Assembly (NCBI RefSeq): GCF_003525665.1
Contig: NZ_DQDX01000112.1
Coordinates: 3,845 to 14,028 of the forward strand
Length of the DNA stretch: 10,184 nucleotides
From: Flavobacterium sp.
GTDB taxonomy: Bacteria > Bacteroidota > Bacteroidia > Flavobacteriales > Flavobacteriaceae
Reading direction: 5' to 3'
The notes beneath the pieces are model-generated. The model saw nothing but the letters and a program-made list of their open reading frames with translations, had not been told where the DNA came from and did not search any database. The position numbers and the translations under genes are program-made. Position 1 is the first letter of the stretch; each line of letters opens with the position of its first letter. This document shows positions 6,052 through 10,184 of this stretch, piece by piece.

Positions 6052-6721
6052 AAAACTAGATTGGGATAGTGACTTTTTTAATATCAAAGTTGGAGAAATC
6101 AATTACTATAAGAATTTGCAAGAGGAAAATAGTGCTGATTATGATTTAATTTATGTACTTTCTAACGAAGATTTTCAACTAAAATTAGATCATTTTGAAA
6201 ATTTATTCTCTGAAACCAAAGTTAACTTTGTTAAAACATTAGAAGCAAACACTGATACATCGAAATTTATTTTTGAATTTGATAAAGTTACTATTGATAA
6301 AGAACAATTGTATTTATTAGCCTACGAAAGTGGAAAGAACAGCCGGTTTTTACTGGATGCAAAATTTGGTGAAAACCATTTTAAAAAGTTATATCAAACT
6401 TGGATTGACAATTCGATAAATAAAAAATTTGCTGATGGTGTTTTGGTATACTTTGAAGAAAATATATTGAAAGGATTTGTAACTTACAAAATAAATGATG
6501 ATACTGCTTCAGTAGGATTAATTGCAGTTGATAACAACTATCAAGGCAAAGGAATTGGAGCAAAATTAGTACAGAATCTTGAACATTTGCTTTATCAAAA
6601 AAAAATAAAGCAACTTACAATTCCAACTCAATTATCTAATATTCAAGCTTGTAGTTTTTACACAAAGCAAGGTTATTCGATAAAGAATAAAACATTTATA
6701 AAACATTATTGGAAAATATGA
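6041..6721 (+). CDS. wecD: WecD-like dTDP-4-amino-4,6-dideoxygalactose N-acetyltransferase (GNAT)
   Basis: A 226-residue GNAT protein, close to the 224 residues of E. coli WecD (RffC), which acetylates dTDP-4-amino-4,6-dideoxygalactose to dTDP-Fuc4NAc using acetyl-CoA. The layout matches WecD along its length. It has an N-terminal LDWDSDFFNIKVGEI (6-20, compare LTWENAFFG in WecD), NSRFLLDAKF...LYQTWIDNSI (100-126, compare the SRFRAPWY...FYAQWIENAV region), and the acetyl-CoA loop YQGKGIGAKL (167-176). PTQLSNIQACSFYTKQGY (195-212) ends the core; its Tyr207 sits where the proposed general acid of WecD lies. The ATG at 6041 was preferred over ATG 6032 and TTG 6029 because homologues begin only a few residues before L-x-W-D. 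It overlaps the upstream gene by 11 bases and shares an ATGA with the aminotransferase gene downstream. That neighbour makes the WecD assignment much more likely than a generic GNAT call. The exact acyl group transferred is inferred. Confidence 0.82.
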   Translation: MEIKKLDWDSDFFNIKVGEINYYKNLQEENSADYDLIYVLSNEDFQLKLDHFENLFSETKVNFVKTLEANTDTSKFIFEFDKVTIDKEQLYLLAYESGKNSRFLLDAKFGENHFKKLYQTWIDNSINKKFADGVLVYFEENILKGFVTYKINDDTASVGLIAVDNNYQGKGIGAKLVQNLEHLLYQKKIKQLTIPTQLSNIQACSFYTKQGYSIKNKTFIKHYWKI

Positions 6722-7842
6722 TACCTTTCAACAAACCCTATCTTACAGGAAAAGAAACCCAATATATTGAAGATGCTGTTAAGTCGGGCAAAATTTCGGG
6801 TAATGGAAAATATACTGTTATGTGTCAAACATTTTTTGAAGAAAAATATTCTTTCAAAAAAGCGTTATTAACTACTTCATGCACTGATGCTTTAGAAATG
6901 GCTGCTATATTGGCTAATATAGTGGCTGGAGATGAGGTTATTGTTCCTAGTTATACTTTTGTGTCTTCGGCTTTACCATTTGTAAGACAACAAGCGCGTA
7001 TTGTTTTTGCTGATTCATATTCAAATAATCCAAATATTGATGCAGATAAAATAGAAGTATTGATAACCAATAAAACTAAAGCCATTGTAGTTGTTCATTA
7101 CGCAGGAATTGCATGCGATATGGAAAAAATAATGGATATTGCAGAAAGACATAATTTAATTGTTATTGAAGATGCAGCACAAGCAGTTGATAGTTATTAT
7201 GTTTTTAAAGACGGAACAAAAAAAGCGTTAGGAAGTATAGGTCATTTGGGCGCATTTTCTTTTCATGAAACAAAGAACATAATCTCTGGCGAAGGAGGAA
7301 TGTTAACTATAAATGATGAAAGTTTAATAGGCAGAGCTGAAATTATTTGGGAAAAAGGAACAAATCGTTCATCTTTTTTTCGTGGAGAAATAAACAAATA
7401 TGGTTGGGTAGATACTGGATCTTCTTTTCTACCTAGTGAAATTATCTCAGCCTTTCTTTGGGCTCAATTAGAAAATATTGAAAAAATTCAACAAAAACGA
7501 TTAGAAATTTGGAATAGATATCATGTTGCTTTTGAAAGCAATGAAAATATTATTTTACCTTTTATTCCAGATTACGCCACTAATAATGCACATATGTTTT
7601 TTATTGTTTGTAAAAATTTAAGTGTTAGAACACAACTTATAGCAAAGTTGAAGGAAAATGATATTCTGGCTGTTTTTCATTACTTGTCTTTACATAAAAG
7701 TGAGTATTATACACCAAATCATGATGGAAGAGAAATTCCTAATTCAGATAAATTTGAAGAATGTCTATTGAGGCTACCTTTATTTTACGAAATAAATCAA
7801 CAAGATCAACAAAGAGTGATTGATATTGTAAATCAATTATAA
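6718..7842 (+). CDS. rffA: dTDP-4-amino-4,6-dideoxygalactose transaminase (RffA/WecE)
   Basis: RffA (WecE) is a PLP enzyme of the DegT/DnrJ/EryC1 family. It converts dTDP-4-dehydro-6-deoxyglucose to dTDP-4-amino-4,6-dideoxy-D-galactose using glutamate. The 374-residue protein aligns by eye with E. coli WecE (376) over its whole length. Matching blocks are MIPFNKPYLTGKE (start), LLTTSCTDALEMAA (50-63), GDEVIVPSYTFVSSA (71-85), VVHYAGIACDMEKIM (125-139), the PLP-binding EDAAQ (151-155), HLGAFSFHETKN (176-187, Schiff-base Lys186), GEGGMLTIND, EKGTNRSSFFRGEINKYGWVDTGSS (212-236), NAHMFFIV (290-297), AVFHYLSLH (318-326) and LLRLPLFY (350-357). The start is ATG 6718, in an ATGA overlap with the acetyltransferase stop. 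An in-frame TTG three codons earlier is ignored because MIPFN is the family N-terminus. Its substrate is the same one used by RfbC, so the two pathways share a branch point. Confidence 0.95.
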   Translation: MIPFNKPYLTGKETQYIEDAVKSGKISGNGKYTVMCQTFFEEKYSFKKALLTTSCTDALEMAAILANIVAGDEVIVPSYTFVSSALPFVRQQARIVFADSYSNNPNIDADKIEVLITNKTKAIVVVHYAGIACDMEKIMDIAERHNLIVIEDAAQAVDSYYVFKDGTKKALGSIGHLGAFSFHETKNIISGEGGMLTINDESLIGRAEIIWEKGTNRSSFFRGEINKYGWVDTGSSFLPSEIISAFLWAQLENIEKIQQKRLEIWNRYHVAFESNENIILPFIPDYATNNAHMFFIVCKNLSVRTQLIAKLKENDILAVFHYLSLHKSEYYTPNHDGREIPNSDKFEECLLRLPLFYEINQQDQQRVIDIVNQL

Positions 7843-7851
7843 ATTTATTAG

Positions 7852-8637
7852 ATGAAAAATATAAATTCAGATCTCTTTAAAGACGATTATCAATTAGTAA
7901 ACGGAAAATACATTTTCATTCCAGTCGAAGAAGAGATTGTAACAGATTTTTTAGACAAGTTAAAATATAAATTAAAGAAGTTTAATAAAATATATAGTGC
8001 ATTAATTGAAATTATAAGTCCGGTTTATCCACAACCTTTTTTCGATGCAAAGCGAATTATTAAAAAAGAGATTAAAGGCAAGAAAGTTGTTGCATTGAAT
8101 CTTGGAAGTGGCAATTCAGACTTTGGAGATGATTTATTAAATATTGATTTACTTCCATACCAAAACGTTGATATTATTTGTGATATAGAAAAAATACCAT
8201 TTAAAGATAATTCGGTTGATTATATAATAAATATTGCAGTTTTAGAACATGTACCTAATCCAGAAAAAGTAATTTCTGAAATCAATAGGATATTGAAACC
8301 AGGAGGAAAGATCTATTCTTTTATTCCTTTTATGCAGCCATTTCATGCCTCGCCTTATGATTTTCAGAGATTTACTTATGAAGGCATGAAGCATCAATTC
8401 AGGGATTTTCATATCTTAAAGCTTAAATCTGTCGGACCAACCTCTGGAATGTTATGGGTTGTTCAAGAGTGGTTTGCATTAGTTTTTTCTTTTGGAATAA
8501 AGCCGTTGCACACCTTTCTGTATTTGCTTTTTATGATAATTACTTTTCCTATTAAGTTTTTGGATGTTATTTTGCAATATTATCCTATGAGCAAAAATAT
8601 GGCTTCAGGATTTAGTATTTGGGCAGAAAAAAAGTAG
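7852..8637 (+). CDS. Class I SAM-dependent methyltransferase with hydrophobic C-terminus
   Basis: A 261-residue protein with a Methyltransf_11-type core. Motif I is LNLGSGNS (82-89), the ribose-binding acidic residue is Asp99 in LNIDLLPY, and the adenine-side segment is CDIEKIPF (110-117). VDYIINIAVLEHVPNPEKVISEINRILKPGGKIYSFIPF (122-160) then shows motifs IV to VI. SPYDFQRFTYEGM (167-179) is a pattern seen in methyltransferases encoded in polysaccharide clusters. The first 75 residues are an extra N-terminal region of unknown role. Residues about 203-242 are strongly hydrophobic (FALVFSFGI, HTFLYLLFMIITFPIKFLDVIL), suggesting membrane association. A likely role is O-methylation of a sugar in the glycan, perhaps on the lipid-linked chain; the acceptor is not readable. 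The ATG follows the transaminase stop by 9 bases, so it is probably in the same operon and is its last gene before convergent transcription. Confidence 0.85.
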   Translation: MKNINSDLFKDDYQLVNGKYIFIPVEEEIVTDFLDKLKYKLKKFNKIYSALIEIISPVYPQPFFDAKRIIKKEIKGKKVVALNLGSGNSDFGDDLLNIDLLPYQNVDIICDIEKIPFKDNSVDYIINIAVLEHVPNPEKVISEINRILKPGGKIYSFIPFMQPFHASPYDFQRFTYEGMKHQFRDFHILKLKSVGPTSGMLWVVQEWFALVFSFGIKPLHTFLYLLFMIITFPIKFLDVILQYYPMSKNMASGFSIWAEKK

Positions 8638-8638
8638 A

Positions 8639-8653
8639 AATCTTTAAAAGATT
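8639..8653. terminator. Possible bidirectional hairpin at the convergent junction
   Basis: AATCTTTAAAAGATT is a perfect inverted repeat (7-base arms AATCTTT and AAAGATT around one A; as RNA about six pairs with a three-base loop). It starts right after the methyltransferase stop and runs two bases into the stop codon of the opposing gene. Its position between convergent genes suits a shared terminator. It is all but AT-only, the stem is weak and no clear U-tract follows on either strand, so the call is tentative. Confidence 0.3.
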
Positions 8654-10148
8654 ATTCAAAATACATAGGTCCGCCTTTTTCTTTGCCTAATTTTACAACA
8701 ACAACGTTGTTAATCATTTTTATTGATTCGCTATCTGGCCATGCAGGCATATTGGCAATAGAGTCTTTTACAGAATCATATTTTTCTTTAGTTACCATAT
8801 TATATTCTGCAATGTCTGCTTCTTTAAAAAAGTTTACAATTCTAAAGTTGTTTCCATTATCCCAACCGTAAAAGGATCCACCAAAAATTTCAGAATTCTC
8901 TAATCTATATTTTTGATGGTATTCATAAGGAAAATAACCGTAAAAATAAATTGATTTTTCTGTGGATGAAAATGAAGGGTATTTTGTTTGAATAATATTA
9001 TCTATTTTTTCAGCTATTCTTACATCATGCTTGTATATTTTATTAGCGCTTGTAAAAAGTTTAGTAACAAAATATATATTAAATAGAAACATAAAACCCA
9101 TAAAAACTAATGTTATAGAAGTTGTAAAAACCTTAAAACGACTAGTAGCTAAAACAATTATAAAAGCAAAAACAAGATTTAATGTGACATAAAGTCTTGG
9201 CGGATGATACCCATTTGTAATAAAATAAGATAATATGAACGGCGAAATAATTAATACTAGTAAAGTTAAAACCCTGTAAACTAAATGTTTTTTACTAAAC
9301 GCAAGATTTATACTAATTAAAATTACTGATAATGTTGCTATTATATACAATTTCTCGCCATAAAATGAATTACCTAATAAATGAGCTTTGCTTATTGTTA
9401 TAAAATTCGAGAAGAAATTTAAATTTTCTCCTGCAACGAAGGATTCAATGTAGCCACCTTGTTGTAGAGGACAAATTATTTTTACAGAAAAATAGTAGAG
9501 AACACCACCGACAATAATAACACCAGCAAAATGAAGCGCCTTTTTAAATTCTGATATAATATTAAAGTCGTCACTAAACGTTTCTTGAAAGAAAACAATT
9601 AAGTATAACGTTATCGGAATAAAAAGAAAAGCTTGATAATTGGATAATGAAAACATCAATAGAAGTGCTATTGCCAAATAAATAGCCAGTTTTTTTGGTA
9701 GTGATTCTAACTTATACGCATTTAGAAACACTTGTACGAAAAATGTAGAAAAGATTACACCTAATGCAGCAACTACAGCCATCATTCCAAATATTATCTG
9801 ATAGGATAATTGAGGAAATGTTATAAACAGACCACAAAATAAGTAACTGGCTAATCCGTTAAATTTAAGTAAATTATTGATTTGAATTGCAGCAACGCTG
9901 AACAATACTAAACTCAAAATAATTGAAAAGTAAGGTAAATGTCCACCAAATAAATGGTATAATATTAAATTTTGTCCCCATCTTCCTACTTCCATACCAA
10001 AATTTGAATAAATAGGCATTTCATTATCAATACTTACAGTAAAGTTAGTTAGAGCAAATCCATAAGTTATAATTCCTAAAAAGAAGGTATAAATAAATAA
10101 AAAATAAATTTCTCTATTTATTTTTTGTGACGAAGCGGTATTTATCAT
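8652..10148 (-). CDS. GtrII-like polytopic glucosyltransferase-domain membrane protein
   Basis: A 498-residue integral membrane protein with about ten or eleven hydrophobic helices between residues 15 and 363, followed by a soluble C-terminal region of about 135 residues. The first extracytoplasmic loop holds SIDNEMPIYSNFGMEVGRWGQNLI (39-62). An acidic D-x-E pair (Asp41, Glu43) followed by GRWG is the signature of the Glucos_trans_II (GtrII) family. That family transfers glucose from a polyprenyl-phosphate carrier to O-antigen or related glycans on the periplasmic side. Other points are HPPRLYVTL (315-323) before a late helix and a tail with FYGYFPYEYHQKYRLEN and GGSFYGWDNGNNFR. The gene runs opposite to the polysaccharide operon and ends 14 bases after the methyltransferase stop. 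Its start is the only in-frame ATG near the N-terminus, preceded by AAAAAAAAGATGATAAA; no clear -7 element is seen in the 36 bases available upstream. No GtrA-type flippase lies in the window. Donor sugar and acceptor are inferred from the family. Confidence 0.8.
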   Translation of the reverse strand: MINTASSQKINREIYFLFIYTFFLGIITYGFALTNFTVSIDNEMPIYSNFGMEVGRWGQNLILYHLFGGHLPYFSIILSLVLFSVAAIQINNLLKFNGLASYLFCGLFITFPQLSYQIIFGMMAVVAALGVIFSTFFVQVFLNAYKLESLPKKLAIYLAIALLLMFSLSNYQAFLFIPITLYLIVFFQETFSDDFNIISEFKKALHFAGVIIVGGVLYYFSVKIICPLQQGGYIESFVAGENLNFFSNFITISKAHLLGNSFYGEKLYIIATLSVILISINLAFSKKHLVYRVLTLLVLIISPFILSYFITNGYHPPRLYVTLNLVFAFIIVLATSRFKVFTTSITLVFMGFMFLFNIYFVTKLFTSANKIYKHDVRIAEKIDNIIQTKYPSFSSTEKSIYFYGYFPYEYHQKYRLENSEIFGGSFYGWDNGNNFRIVNFFKEADIAEYNMVTKEKYDSVKDSIANMPAWPDSESIKMINNVVVVKLGKEKGGPMYFE

Positions 10149-10184
10149 TTTATCATCTTTTTTTTAAATTAATAAAACTTGTAG

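Noticed and set aside
6709..6720. TTG 6709 as start of the RffA gene
   Set aside because: The family N-terminus is MIPFN, given by ATG 6718, which also forms a standard ATGA overlap.
1..10184. CRISPR arrays, tRNA or rRNA genes, transposases, integrases, phage genes or a defence system
   Set aside because: None of the expected repeats, RNA structures or protein motifs were seen; the window is almost fully explained by the genes listed.

Overview
The window looks like chromosomal DNA from a member of the Bacteroidota, most likely a Flavobacterium-type organism. The DNA is AT-rich, there are no recognisable Shine-Dalgarno sequences, one start site has a perfect TAnnTTTG -7 promoter element, and the proteins are of flavobacterial type, including a secreted carboxypeptidase-regulatory-like protein and a large AMP-nucleosidase-like protein. 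This is inference from the sequence; no database search was possible.

Layout. (1) Positions 58-2664 hold two apparently housekeeping or accessory genes: a secreted protein with a CarboxypepD_reg-like domain, then a 563-residue nucleosidase/phosphorylase-superfamily protein with its own promoter. (2) From 2674 the DNA becomes a surface-polysaccharide (O-antigen or capsule-like) locus on the + strand: a Wzz-like chain-length regulator, dTDP-rhamnose genes rfbC and rfbD, a membrane-anchored family 2 glycosyltransferase, a WecD-like acetyltransferase, the RffA/WecE aminotransferase and a SAM methyltransferase. Genes 3704-7842 overlap or abut (7 bp overlap, zero gap, 11 bp overlap, ATGA overlap), so they are almost certainly co-transcribed and translationally coupled. 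(3) At the right end, convergent on the - strand, is a polytopic GtrII-type glucosyltransferase-like membrane protein; a small hairpin spans the convergent junction.

How the genes fit together. RfbC and RfbD convert dTDP-4-dehydro-6-deoxyglucose to dTDP-L-rhamnose. RffA and the WecD-like enzyme take the same intermediate to dTDP-4-acetamido-4,6-dideoxygalactose (dTDP-Fuc4NAc). The glycan made here therefore probably contains rhamnose and Fuc4NAc. The enzymes supplying the shared intermediate (RfbA/RmlA and RfbB/RmlB) are not in the window and should lie nearby or elsewhere. The GT2 resembles polyprenyl-phosphate glycosyltransferases (GtrB/ArnC/DPM1 type), and the GtrII-like protein is the type of enzyme that uses such lipid-linked sugars outside the inner membrane, so the two may form a glycan-decoration pair.

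The most unusual signal is in rfbD. Two short sequences resembling dispersed palindromic repeats of Bacteroidota lie in-frame within the gene and appear to add short surface-loop insertions to an otherwise normal enzyme. No CRISPR array, tRNA, rRNA, transposase or phage gene was seen, and no intergenic stretch exceeds 60 bases.
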